The translations under genes and the position numbers were made by a program. Below are positions 1 through 5,491 of a stretch of 8,148 nt of DNA, in pieces. Numbering within the stretch: the stretch's first letter is position 1; every line of letters begins with the position of its first letter. The stretch is from an uncultured Streptococcus sp. Its GTDB lineage: Bacteria; Bacillota; Bacilli; Lactobacillales; Streptococcaceae. A model generated the notes under the pieces. It ran no database searches. It was not told where the DNA came from and worked only from the letters and a program-made list of their open reading frames with translations. Location of the stretch: NCBI RefSeq assembly GCF_938020365.1, contig NZ_CALIIB010000144.1:1-8148 (forward strand), in the 5' to 3' direction.

Positions 1-577
1 TTCTAAGCTTAGCCCAGTAGAGCAGACGATTGACTCCTAGATGCGTGCCCGCCCCCAGGATCAGAATGCCCAGCATCTGCTGCCAAGACAGAGGGATATA
101 GAAAAGCAAGAAAATGATACAGCCAATCAAGGAATCAATCTGGTCAATCCAGATAAAGGTCCATTTCCAGCCATTCTCCGCCGTCTTGCCCTCTCTGATT
201 TTCAAACGGCGCTTGATGAAGCTATTAGGTAGCTCAAACAAAACATAAGCCAGCCCCAAAAGAGCCCCAAGCACCAGATTAAAGACCACAGTATTTTCGT
301 AGAAGGCATAAACCAAGTGCAGTTTCTCTAAGTTAGGAATACTCTTCAAGAGCAAGCCCCAAAGGAGCTGAGCCAAAGCTCCCCAGACAATCATGCCAAA
401 GAAACCTTTCCAGGTCTTGTTAGCCCCAAACAGCCTCTTCCCATCCTTTAAAACCAGCCCACCATCCATGGGCCGATAAGTTGCCTCTAGCAGTGAAGAC
501 TTGCAAAAGATCATATTCAGTACTCCAGCCAGAATGACCGGCATCAAGGTGACATACAAGGCAAGAATCCAACTCAT
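1..577 (-). CDS. CDP-archaeol synthase-like (DUF46/CarS family) membrane protein, 3' end cut by window
   Basis: An open frame of 192 codons runs from ATG at 577 to the window edge, so the C-terminus is missing. GGAAA lies about 6 bases before the ATG. The protein is hydrophobic, with about five likely membrane segments (roughly residues 4-25, 58-80, 95-115, 145-165 and 168-188). Two polar loops match the DUF46/CarS pattern: FGANKTWKG at 50-58, and PNSFIKRR at 117-124 followed by DQIDSLIG at 145-152. In archaea CarS transfers CMP from CTP to unsaturated archaetidic acid to make CDP-archaeol. Bacteria carrying homologues normally use CdsA for CDP-diacylglycerol, so the substrate here is unknown. 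It could act on another membrane lipid or polyprenyl phosphate; that is inference. Family assignment is fairly sure, function is not. It appears monocistronic from its own promoter at 649-657. Confidence 0.75.
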   Translation of the reverse strand, partial: MSWILALYVTLMPVILAGVLNMIFCKSSLLEATYRPMDGGLVLKDGKRLFGANKTWKGFFGMIVWGALAQLLWGLLLKSIPNLEKLHLVYAFYENTVVFNLVLGALLGLAYVLFELPNSFIKRRLKIREGKTAENGWKWTFIWIDQIDSLIGCIIFLLFYIPLSWQQMLGILILGAGTHLGVNRLLYWAKLR

Positions 578-648
578 ACTTATTTCCTATTCTTTTTATG
601 AAGATCAGTCTGAAAAAAATCAAGAGACTCCTCAAACTTATATATATC

Positions 649-657
649 ATTATACCA
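649..657 (-). promoter_or_regulatory. Extended -10 promoter for the CarS-like gene
   Basis: On the minus strand this reads TGG followed by TATAAT, a perfect -10 with the extended TGn motif. No good -35 is seen at 17 bases; TTGGAA lies about 20 bases upstream. The distance to the ATG at 577 leaves a leader of roughly 65 bases. Extended -10 elements are common in streptococci and can work with a weak -35. Confidence 0.6.
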
Positions 658-661
658 TAAG

Positions 662-775
662 TCATAAAGCCCTTTTCCAATAAGCCCTAGACATCTGTCG
701 CATCTGACAAGGAGCAACGCTTGTCTGCCATCCCGCTTTATCAACTCCAAAGCCACCTACTAGAATGATATCTTT
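662..775 (-). other. Orphan open frame without a start, possible gene remnant
   Basis: After an in-frame TAA at 776-778 on the minus strand, 36 sense codons run to TGA at 662-664. The frame begins DIILVGGFGVDKAGWQ, which looks protein-like rather than random. It has no ATG until near its end and no ribosome binding site. It lies between the CarS-like promoter and the hairpin after dtd. It may be the eroded end of a lost gene, or chance; I cannot name a parent family. Confidence 0.2.
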
Positions 776-853
776 TTAAAACAACACAAAAAGCCTCATA
801 AGAACTTCTAAGGAAACCAGCATCTGGTCTATTAAAAGTTACTTATGAAGCCT
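773..853 (-). terminator. Long imperfect hairpin with U-rich tail, probable rel-dtd terminator
   Basis: Bases 791-853 form a nested inverted repeat. The outer arms 791-802 and 842-853 pair over 12 positions allowing G-U pairs. The next arms, 803-809 and 834-840, pair over 7 with a one-base bulge (841). The apex is ACCAG (816-820) with CTGGT (824-828) around a three-base loop. In the minus direction the stem is followed by TTTTTGTGTTGTTTT, a broken U-rich tract, as expected for Rho-independent termination of transcripts leaving dtd. The stem is longer than a usual terminator, so a degenerate small mobile repeat is an alternative. The plus strand has no U tract after the stem. Confidence 0.5.
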
Positions 854-939
854 ATGAAATGCTCCTTGTCTCTAGGAAAGAAGTAAGCTATTTTTTGCCT
901 AGCCTTAAACTACTGACGTTTAGAAGGCGCGCAATTCTT

Positions 940-1383
940 TCATCTATTTTTAGTGTCTAGCAGAATGGTCACCGGTCCATCATTTACCAATTCCACCTGC
1001 ATGTCTGCTCCGAACACGCCCGTCTTGACTGGCACTTGCTCAGCTAACAGCTGGTTAAACTTGTCATAAAAGGGACTAGCCATATCCGGCTTGGCTGCAC
1101 CTGTAAAGGCTGGCCGATTACCCTTTTTGGTATCTGCATGGAGGGTAAATTGGGAAATGGAAAGAATCTCCCCTCCGATATCCTGAACAGAAAGATTCAT
1201 CTTATCCTCAGCATCGGAAAAAATCCGCATATTGACAATCTTCCTGACCGCGTAGTCCATATCTTCCTGACTATCATCAGGCCCGACACCTACCAAGAGC
1301 AGGAGACCTTGTCCAATGCTGCTGTGCAGCTGCTGGTCAATACTGACCTGAGCACGTTTGACACGCTGAATGACAATTTTCAT
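940..1383 (-). CDS. dtd: D-aminoacyl-tRNA deacylase (D-Tyr-tRNA deacylase)
   Basis: The 147-residue product is the normal length for DTD. It hydrolyses D-amino acids (classically D-Tyr) and mischarged glycine from tRNA in the cytoplasm, keeping D-residues out of proteins. The signature motifs are present: SQFTL at 77-81 and NDGPVT at 134-139, the latter holding the Gly-cisPro pair (G136-P137) that reads chirality across the dimer. The N-terminus MKIVIQRVKRAQVSID is typical of the family. The ATG follows AAGGA by 7 bases, supporting this start. It lies 47 bases after the rel stop with no terminator or clear promoter between, so it is probably cotranscribed with rel. This rel-dtd order is also seen in other Firmicutes. 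Confidence 0.95.
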   Translation of the reverse strand: MKIVIQRVKRAQVSIDQQLHSSIGQGLLLLVGVGPDDSQEDMDYAVRKIVNMRIFSDAEDKMNLSVQDIGGEILSISQFTLHADTKKGNRPAFTGAAKPDMASPFYDKFNQLLAEQVPVKTGVFGADMQVELVNDGPVTILLDTKNR

Positions 1384-1430
1384 ATCTTTTCCTTTATTTC
1401 TGACTACTATCTACTCTGACAGGCTCGCAC

Positions 1431-3650
1431 TTAGCCGTTGGTCCGTTTGACCGAATACACCTCTGGCACGCTCTTGATCTTATCCACCACCGTCGTCAGC
1501 ATAGACAGATTAGCAATGCCAAAAGAAACATGGATATTAGCAAATTTCATATCCTTAGTTGGCTGGGCATTAACCGTTGAGATGTTCTTGGTGGTATTAG
1601 ACAGCACCTGCAACACATCGTTAAGGAGGCCAGACCGATTGAGACCATAAATATCAATGTGAGCTGTGTACTCTTTGGTCGAATTATTTTCTTCCCATTC
1701 CACATCAAGCAAGCGCTGTTCATAATTTTCCTGAGCCTTGAGATTCATACAGTCTTGCCGATGGATGGCCACACCGCGTCCTTTGGTAATGTAACCAACA
1801 ATGTCGTCACCAGGCACAGGATTACAGCACTTGGCAATCCGAATGAGGAGACCAGACGCCCCCTGAATAACCACACCGCCTTCGTGCTTGACCTTAAGGG
1901 TGTCTTTTTTATTTTCGACCTTAACTTCACCACCCTTGACCAATTCCTCTGCCTCTGCTTTGGCCTTGGCCCGCTCTTCCTCACGGCGCTCTTTTTCTGT
2001 CAAACGATTGAAAATACTAATGGCACCGATCTCACCGAAGCCAATCGCTGCAAAAAGCGCCTCTTCAGTCTTATAACTGGTCTTCTGCAGCACATCTTCC
2101 ATGTGCTTCTTGTCCATGTACTTATTGGCTACATAACCATTCTCCTGAAATTGAGCCTGCAAGAGCTCCCGCCCTTTGGAAATAGACAGCTCCTTGTCTT
2201 GATTTTTAAAGAACTGACGGATTTTATTTCTGGCCTTGCTAGTCTTGACAAGATTGAGCCAGTCACGACTAGGTCCAAAGGAATTGGCATTGGTGATAAT
2301 TTCCACCTGATCCCCAGTCTTCAGCTTAGTATTGAGCGGCACCATGCGGCCATTGACCTTAGCTCCTGTAGCCTTCTCCCCAACCTTAGTATGGATCTCA
2401 TAGGCAAAATCAATGGGTCCTGAGTCCTTAGGCAAAGAACGCACTGCTCCATCCGGTGTGAAGACATAGATTTCCTCAGCAAGATAGCTTTCCTTAACCG
2501 AATCAACAAATTCCTTTGCATCACCAGACTGATTCTGCAATTCCATCAATTCCTTGATCCAATTCATCCCGATGGCAGATTCCTTGCCGTCAACCTGACC
2601 CTTAATTCCTTTTTTATAGGCCCAGTGAGCAGCGACCCCGTATTCTGCTACTTCGTGCATTTCCTTGGTTCGAATCTGGAACTCAATCGGACCTTTAGGT
2701 CCATAAACGGTCGTATGGATGGACTGGTAGCCATTGGCCTTGCGGTTGGCAATATAATCCTTGAAACGCCCCGGCATGGGTTTCCAAAGCTCATGGATGT
2801 AACCCAGCATGGCATAGACATCACTGTGAGTACTCAAAATGCAACGAATGGCAATCAGATCGTAGATCTCATCAAACCGCTTCTTCTTGTCCTGCATTTT
2901 GCGGTAGATGGAGTAAATATGCTTGGGACGACCATAAATCTTCCCATGCAGATTGCGCTCACCCGCGTAGGTTTCAATCTTGTGTACAACTTCCTCTACC
3001 AGAGCTTCCCGCTCTCGACGCTTCTCCTTCATCATGTGGGAAATTTTATAAAATTCCGTCGGATTGAGGTAACGGAAAGACAAGTCTTCCAATTCCCATT
3101 TGACACTGGAAATCCCCAAACGATGGGCCAGAGGAGCATAGATTTCCATCGTTTCCTGCGAGATTCGCTCTTGTTTGTCTGGCCGTAAATGATTCAGAGT
3201 ACGCATATTATGCAGACGGTCAGCCAGCTTAACCAAGATCACTCGAAGGTCTTCTGACATGGCCATGAGCATCTTGCGATGATTTTCCGCCAATTGTTCT
3301 TCGTGAGACTTGTATTTGACTTTCCCAAGCTTGGTCACACCATCCACAATCACGCGCACATCATGACCGAATTCCCGCTCCAGATCGTCCAAGGTCGCCG
3401 CCGTATCCTCTACGACATCATGCAAAAAACCACAGGCTACTGAAACAGCATCCAGCTTGAGCTTGGCTAAAATTCCTGCCACCTGAATCGGATGGACGAT
3501 ATAGGGCTCTCCCGACTTACGAGTTTGCCCGCTATGGCATTCCATCGCATAAATCAACGCTTTTTGAACAAAAGCCACATCCTCTGCAGCTAAATATTTT
3601 TTTGTTAGGGCTACAACCTGATTCCCCGTTAAATTTTCTTCTTTTGGCAT
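1431..3650 (-). CDS. rel: Bifunctional (p)ppGpp synthetase/hydrolase Rel
   Basis: This 739-residue long RSH enzyme makes (p)ppGpp from ATP and GDP/GTP when uncharged tRNA occupies the ribosome, and also hydrolyses it. Domains in order: HD hydrolase (about 25-190) with R44, H53, H77-D78, E81-D82 and D144; synthetase (about 230-345) with R241, D264, Y308 and E323; TGS (about 392-453); a helical region with a charged coil (about 550-570); a zinc-finger-like segment with C608, C609, H630 and C634; and a C-terminal ACT domain (about 661-737). Numbering of the catalytic residues agrees with the S. equisimilis Rel enzyme, so both activities should be intact. The ATG follows GGAG at about 9 bases. 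An unusual point is R303 in the loop ANRKANGYQ, where most RSH proteins have proline (xPKxNGYQ). It leads the operon with dtd. Confidence 0.97.
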   Translation of the reverse strand: MPKEENLTGNQVVALTKKYLAAEDVAFVQKALIYAMECHSGQTRKSGEPYIVHPIQVAGILAKLKLDAVSVACGFLHDVVEDTAATLDDLEREFGHDVRVIVDGVTKLGKVKYKSHEEQLAENHRKMLMAMSEDLRVILVKLADRLHNMRTLNHLRPDKQERISQETMEIYAPLAHRLGISSVKWELEDLSFRYLNPTEFYKISHMMKEKRREREALVEEVVHKIETYAGERNLHGKIYGRPKHIYSIYRKMQDKKKRFDEIYDLIAIRCILSTHSDVYAMLGYIHELWKPMPGRFKDYIANRKANGYQSIHTTVYGPKGPIEFQIRTKEMHEVAEYGVAAHWAYKKGIKGQVDGKESAIGMNWIKELMELQNQSGDAKEFVDSVKESYLAEEIYVFTPDGAVRSLPKDSGPIDFAYEIHTKVGEKATGAKVNGRMVPLNTKLKTGDQVEIITNANSFGPSRDWLNLVKTSKARNKIRQFFKNQDKELSISKGRELLQAQFQENGYVANKYMDKKHMEDVLQKTSYKTEEALFAAIGFGEIGAISIFNRLTEKERREEERAKAKAEAEELVKGGEVKVENKKDTLKVKHEGGVVIQGASGLLIRIAKCCNPVPGDDIVGYITKGRGVAIHRQDCMNLKAQENYEQRLLDVEWEENNSTKEYTAHIDIYGLNRSGLLNDVLQVLSNTTKNISTVNAQPTKDMKFANIHVSFGIANLSMLTTVVDKIKSVPEVYSVKRTNG

Positions 3651-3676
3651 GCATTCTCTCCGCTTTCTTGCCTACT

Positions 3677-3685
3677 ATTTTAACA
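3677..3685 (-). promoter_or_regulatory. Extended -10 promoter for rel-dtd
   Basis: On the minus strand TGT is followed by TAAAAT, an extended -10 with one mismatch, ending 26 bases before the rel ATG. The hexamer at 17-base spacing (3700-3705) reads TTTTCA, a weak -35. The predicted leader is short, about 20 bases, and includes the GGAG ribosome binding site. Confidence 0.5.
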
Positions 3686-3727
3686 TTTTTAAATCAATAT
3701 GAAAACCAAGAGGACTAGAATATCAGG

Positions 3728-3827
3728 GAGGCGCTGGGATAGAAGTAAACTTTCAAACATCCAGCTTGCTTCCATGTTTCTAAGTACAGCTTTAAAAGCT
3801 TTCCCAGACCTTACAAATAGTCCCAGC
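3728..3827. repeat. Spaced inverted repeat GCTGGGA/TCCCAGC, possible small dispersed element
   Basis: GCTGGGA at 3733-3739 pairs with TCCCAGC at 3821-3827, with G-rich and C-rich flanks extending the match imperfectly. Between them lies a perfect short palindrome around 3788-3800 (AGCTTT A AAAGCT). No convincing coding frame is present: a 92-codon plus-strand frame across it has no family features and overlaps the terminator and small gene on the other strand. Similar GCTGGGA-containing repeats are, from memory, frequent between streptococcal genes; copy number cannot be tested here. Confidence 0.35.
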
Positions 3828-3832
3828 CCCAC

Positions 3833-3879
3833 GAGGTTGCTCGACAATCCGTGGCTCTTGAGCAAGCAGCTGCAACCTC
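3833..3879. repeat. Inverted repeat GAGGTTGC/GCAACCTC
   Basis: A perfect 8-base inverted repeat: GAGGTTGC at 3833-3840 and GCAACCTC at 3872-3879, separated by 31 bases. A competing inner pairing, TTGCTC (3837-3842) with GAGCAA near 3860-3865, shares some of the same bases, so two alternative folds exist. Neither strand has a U tract right after it, so this is not an obvious terminator. It may be part of the same dispersed element as the neighbouring GCTGGGA repeat. Confidence 0.4.
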
Positions 3880-3892
3880 AAAGATCTCTTTC

Positions 3893-3931
3893 TAATAAAA
3901 AGCGAGGCCGAGACACTTTTGTCTCAACCTC
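3893..3931 (-). terminator. Strong intrinsic terminator of the 46-residue protein gene
   Basis: Arms 3904-3915 and 3920-3931 pair over 12 positions (two G-U) around a four-base loop. On the minus strand the stem is followed by GCTTTTTATT, giving a classic U tract. The stem begins inside the last codons of the small gene, so its stop codon lies in the hairpin. The flanks and sequence resemble a GAGGCTGGGACA-type terminator often seen in streptococci (from memory). Confidence 0.85.
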
Positions 3932-4064
3932 TGTGATGAAAATGATGTACTTTCTCCATATGAGCCACTTCTTTTAGAAACTCATAATAGGCATAGATGA
4001 GGTAACCAGCAGAGGCCACACCCAAAATAGCTATTGATACTTCAAATAAGGTAGACAAAGACAT
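3924..4064 (-). CDS. Small single-pass membrane protein, 46 residues, function unknown
   Basis: ATG at 4064 is preceded by a strong AGGAGG seven bases upstream. The frame runs 46 codons to TGA at 3924-3926. A likely membrane helix covers about residues 5-30 (starting LFEVSIAILGVASAG), and the short polar tail is histidine-rich, ending VHHFHHRG with four histidines in six residues. The gene has a near-consensus promoter at 4170-4198, a leader of about 100 bases and its own terminator overlapping the stop, so it is a complete one-gene unit. I do not recognise the family. The size and shape recall small membrane regulators or type I toxins, but it lacks the Fst-type signature and I see no clear antisense promoter. 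A metal-related role for the tail is only speculation. Existence as a gene is well supported; function is open. Confidence 0.75.
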   Translation of the reverse strand: MSLSTLFEVSIAILGVASAGYLIYAYYEFLKEVAHMEKVHHFHHRG

Positions 4065-4169
4065 GATAAACCTCCTCTCCTTATTTCAAACTGCAATGTG
4101 CAAAACGACCATCAGCGGCTGTTTCGTTTCCGATTTTTTCCTTTCTAGCCTGCCTCTGGATTCACCTTT

Positions 4170-4198
4170 ATTATACCAAATTTAAGATAGGAAAACAA
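4170..4198 (-). promoter_or_regulatory. Strong promoter for the 46-residue protein gene
   Basis: On the minus strand TTGTTT (4193-4198) and TATAAT (4170-4175) are exactly 17 bases apart, and TGG before the -10 adds an extended motif. Upstream is an A/T-rich stretch (about 4199-4225) resembling an UP element. Predicted transcription starts near 4163, leaving a leader of about 100 bases. The leader holds an inverted repeat (4103-4108 with 4124-4129) and an eight-codon frame (4086-4112) with no ribosome binding site. Confidence 0.8.
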
Positions 4199-4285
4199 TA
4201 AAAATTCCTTTATAAAAATACTTTTTCAGGTTTGATGAAGCAAATGACCTGCGTCAGTTGTCCATTTCTCCACCTACCCTTTAAT

Positions 4286-4314
4286 CAAAAAAAGCTAGGA
4301 ATACTTTCCTAACT
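4286..4314 (-). terminator. Intrinsic terminator of ssbB
   Basis: Arms 4293-4301 and 4306-4314 form a nine-pair stem (one G-U) with a four-base loop. On the minus strand it is followed by a run of seven T. It lies 45 bases past the ssbB stop and ends the competence transcript before the promoter of the 46-residue protein gene. Confidence 0.9.
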
Positions 4315-4358
4315 TTCTTCTCTTTTATCATGAACACTCGAGACCAGAAAAATCACTT

Positions 4359-4754
4359 TTAAAAAGGGAGTTCCTCCTCTTCCAGCACCAAATCTGCTAG
4401 GTCTGCTCCAGTATTATTTTCACGGAGTGCTCTCTGAGCTCGGCTTTCTAAAAGCTGAAAACCACTGCAAAGAACTTCTGTCACATAATGAGTGGCTCCA
4501 TCCTTTTCATAGCGGCGACTCCGCAATTCTCCATCCAGAGAAATCAGACTCCCCTTGCTAGCGTAACTTGCTAAGGTTTCAGCCAAGCGCCCCCAGACAA
4601 CAAGGTTGATAAAATCCGCTTCACGCTCTCCGTTATGACTCTTATACCGGCGATTCACAGCCACTGTCGCACGCGCGACCGACCTATCATTCGCTGTCTT
4701 GTGTAACTCTGGTGTAGCCGTCAACCGGCCAATGATGATGACTTTATTATACAT
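4359..4754 (-). CDS. ssbB: Competence-type single-stranded DNA-binding protein SsbB
   Basis: A 131-residue SSB: one OB-fold (about 1-105, starting MYNKVIIIGRLTATPEL, with the typical DFINLVVWG at 47-55), a very short linker and the acidic tip EEEELPF at 125-131 that docks partner proteins. Housekeeping SsbA of Firmicutes is usually about 160-175 residues with a long Gly/Gln-rich linker, so length and linker point to the SsbB (CilA) paralogue. In S. pneumoniae SsbB coats and stores incoming single strands during natural transformation. AGGAGG lies seven bases before the ATG. A competence sigma box at 4775-4782 and flanking terminators make it a single-gene late-competence unit. The alternative, a housekeeping SSB, is less likely. 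Confidence 0.92.
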   Translation of the reverse strand: MYNKVIIIGRLTATPELHKTANDRSVARATVAVNRRYKSHNGEREADFINLVVWGRLAETLASYASKGSLISLDGELRSRRYEKDGATHYVTEVLCSGFQLLESRAQRALRENNTGADLADLVLEEEELPF

Positions 4755-4774
4755 ATTCTTTCCTCCTATCTATT

Positions 4775-4782
4775 TATTCGCG
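4775..4782 (-). promoter_or_regulatory. Candidate SigX (ComX) cin-box of ssbB
   Basis: On the minus strand this reads CGCGAATA, preserving the CGAATA core of the streptococcal cin-box (TACGAATA) with the first two bases different. It is preceded by a T-rich run (TTTTTTTGTCTTTTCT), as is usual for these promoters, and ends 20 bases before the ATG, leaving a short leader with AGGAGG. No sigma-A promoter of similar quality is seen between it and the ytpR terminator. Late-competence expression is inferred from this box and from the gene's identity. Confidence 0.75.
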
Positions 4783-4791
4783 AGAAAAGAC

Positions 4792-4816
4792 AAAAAAATC
4801 GTGAAAATCACGATTT
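4792..4816 (-). terminator. Intrinsic terminator of the DUF4651-thioredoxin-ytpR operon
   Basis: AAATCGTGA (4796-4804) and TCACGATTT (4808-4816) form a nine-pair stem with a three-base loop, followed on the minus strand by a T run. The stem begins 18 bases past the ytpR stop. The T run is also the T-rich region of the ssbB cin-box promoter, so one short stretch serves both ends. Confidence 0.88.
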
Positions 4817-4834
4817 CCTTTTCTATACTAAATC

Positions 4835-5461
4835 TTAAGACTGCCAGTGTTTAGCCGGGTCAAAGGCCGTTCCGACCTTTTCGCTATCCGCCAATTCAAT
4901 GATACCACGTTTTTGCGGCGCATTTGGCAACTGGAGCTCCCGTGGGCTGCACATCATACCAAAACTCTTTTCGCCGCGGAGTTCTCCTGGAAAGATGAGA
5001 TTGCCCTTCGGCATCATAGCACCAGGCAAGGCCACGATTGTCTTGAGGCCGACACGAGCATTTGGAGCACCAGCCACGATTTGAACCGTCTTATCGGCTG
5101 CCACCTGCACTTGACAAATGTTGAGGTGGTCACTGTCAGGGTGGGCTACCATCTCAAGGATTTCCCCCACAACAAACTTAGGATCACGGTCGTTAACCAG
5201 CTCCGCTTGGAAGCCTTCTTTGGTCAATTCTTGGTTGAGAATCGCAACTTGCTCATCTGTCAGCTGAACCTGTCCGCGCTCTGCAATTTCAAAAAGGTCT
5301 GACAGTTCAAAAATGTTCCAAGCCACTGTCTGTCCATTATCTTCGCGGTAAACACGCGCAACATTTCCCTTGCGCTCAGCGCTTAGTTTAGCTCCCTGAT
5401 CATCGGCAGCGATGACCATGAGAACATCTCCGACATGCTCTTTGTTATATGTAAAAATCAT
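4835..5461 (-). CDS. ytpR: YtpR-type tRNA-binding domain protein
   Basis: Taken from ATG at 5461 the product is 208 residues. A TTG four codons upstream (5473) is open in frame, but it forms part of the ribosome binding site (GGAGGAA just before the ATG), so the ATG is the likely start. The N-terminal half (about 1-90) matches DUF4479, and the C-terminal half (about 93-205) is an EMAP-II/Trbp111-like tRNA-binding OB domain with HPDSDHLNICQV at 107-118, IVAGAPNARVG at 128-138 and MCSPREL at 170-176. Such domains bind the tRNA elbow in MetRS and PheRS beta chains; here it stands alone without a synthetase. The cellular role of YtpR is not established. It is the last gene of a three-gene operon, 30 bases after the thioredoxin-like gene. 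Confidence 0.92.
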   Translation of the reverse strand: MIFTYNKEHVGDVLMVIAADDQGAKLSAERKGNVARVYREDNGQTVAWNIFELSDLFEIAERGQVQLTDEQVAILNQELTKEGFQAELVNDRDPKFVVGEILEMVAHPDSDHLNICQVQVAADKTVQIVAGAPNARVGLKTIVALPGAMMPKGNLIFPGELRGEKSFGMMCSPRELQLPNAPQKRGIIELADSEKVGTAFDPAKHWQS

Positions 5462-5464
5462 TTC

Positions 5465-5471
5465 TTCCTCC
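5465..5471 (-). promoter_or_regulatory. Ribosome binding site deciding the ytpR start
   Basis: The minus strand reads TTGGAGGAAGAAATG. GGAGGAA is a strong Shine-Dalgarno for the ATG at 5461 and would be inside the coding region if the TTG were the start. This supports the 208-residue protein over a 212-residue form. Confidence 0.85.
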
Positions 5472-5491
5472 AAAAATACTTTTAAAACTTC

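Larger units (their letters stand above)
578..939. other. Gene-free stretch between the CarS-like gene and dtd
   Basis: This 362-base stretch holds the CarS-like promoter, the startless 36-codon frame and the long hairpin at 791-853. A further small inverted repeat (TAAAC/GTTTA and GCCT/AGGC, about 904-928) lies just past the dtd stop. It lacks a U tract in the minus direction, so I do not call it a terminator. I see no complete gene on either strand. Confidence 0.6.
4065..4358. other. Intergenic region between the 46-residue protein gene and ssbB
   Basis: About 294 bases hold, in the minus direction, the ssbB terminator, an A/T-rich stretch, the promoter of the small gene and its roughly 100-base leader. 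Past the terminator there is a weak bulged hairpin with arms CAGG/CCTG and TTTG/CAAA around 4227-4251. I see no coding frame on either strand beyond the eight-codon frame in the leader. Confidence 0.6.

Noticed and set aside
904..928. A small hairpin just after the dtd stop as the operon terminator
   Set aside because: In the minus direction it is followed by an A run rather than a U run; the hairpin at 791-853 has the U-rich tail.
1452..1457. A plus-strand CGAATA resembling a competence box core
   Set aside because: It lies inside the rel coding region without a T-rich upstream run or a gene downstream on that strand.
1659..2423. A 254-codon plus-strand open frame opposite rel
   Set aside because: It is antisense to the conserved TGS to zinc-finger part of Rel, has no recognisable domain and is best explained as a shadow frame.
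2625..3188. A 187-codon plus-strand open frame opposite the Rel catalytic domains
   Set aside because: It lies entirely antisense to conserved HD/synthetase coding sequence, with no ribosome binding site or family match.
3699..3977. A 92-codon plus-strand open frame between rel and ssbB
   Set aside because: It has no ribosome binding site or family features and runs across two inverted repeats, a strong minus-strand terminator and the start-supported 46-residue gene.
3924..4064. Assigning the 46-residue protein to the Fst-type type I toxins
   Set aside because: The Fst signature is absent, and I found no convincing convergent antisense promoter on the plus strand; it stays unassigned.
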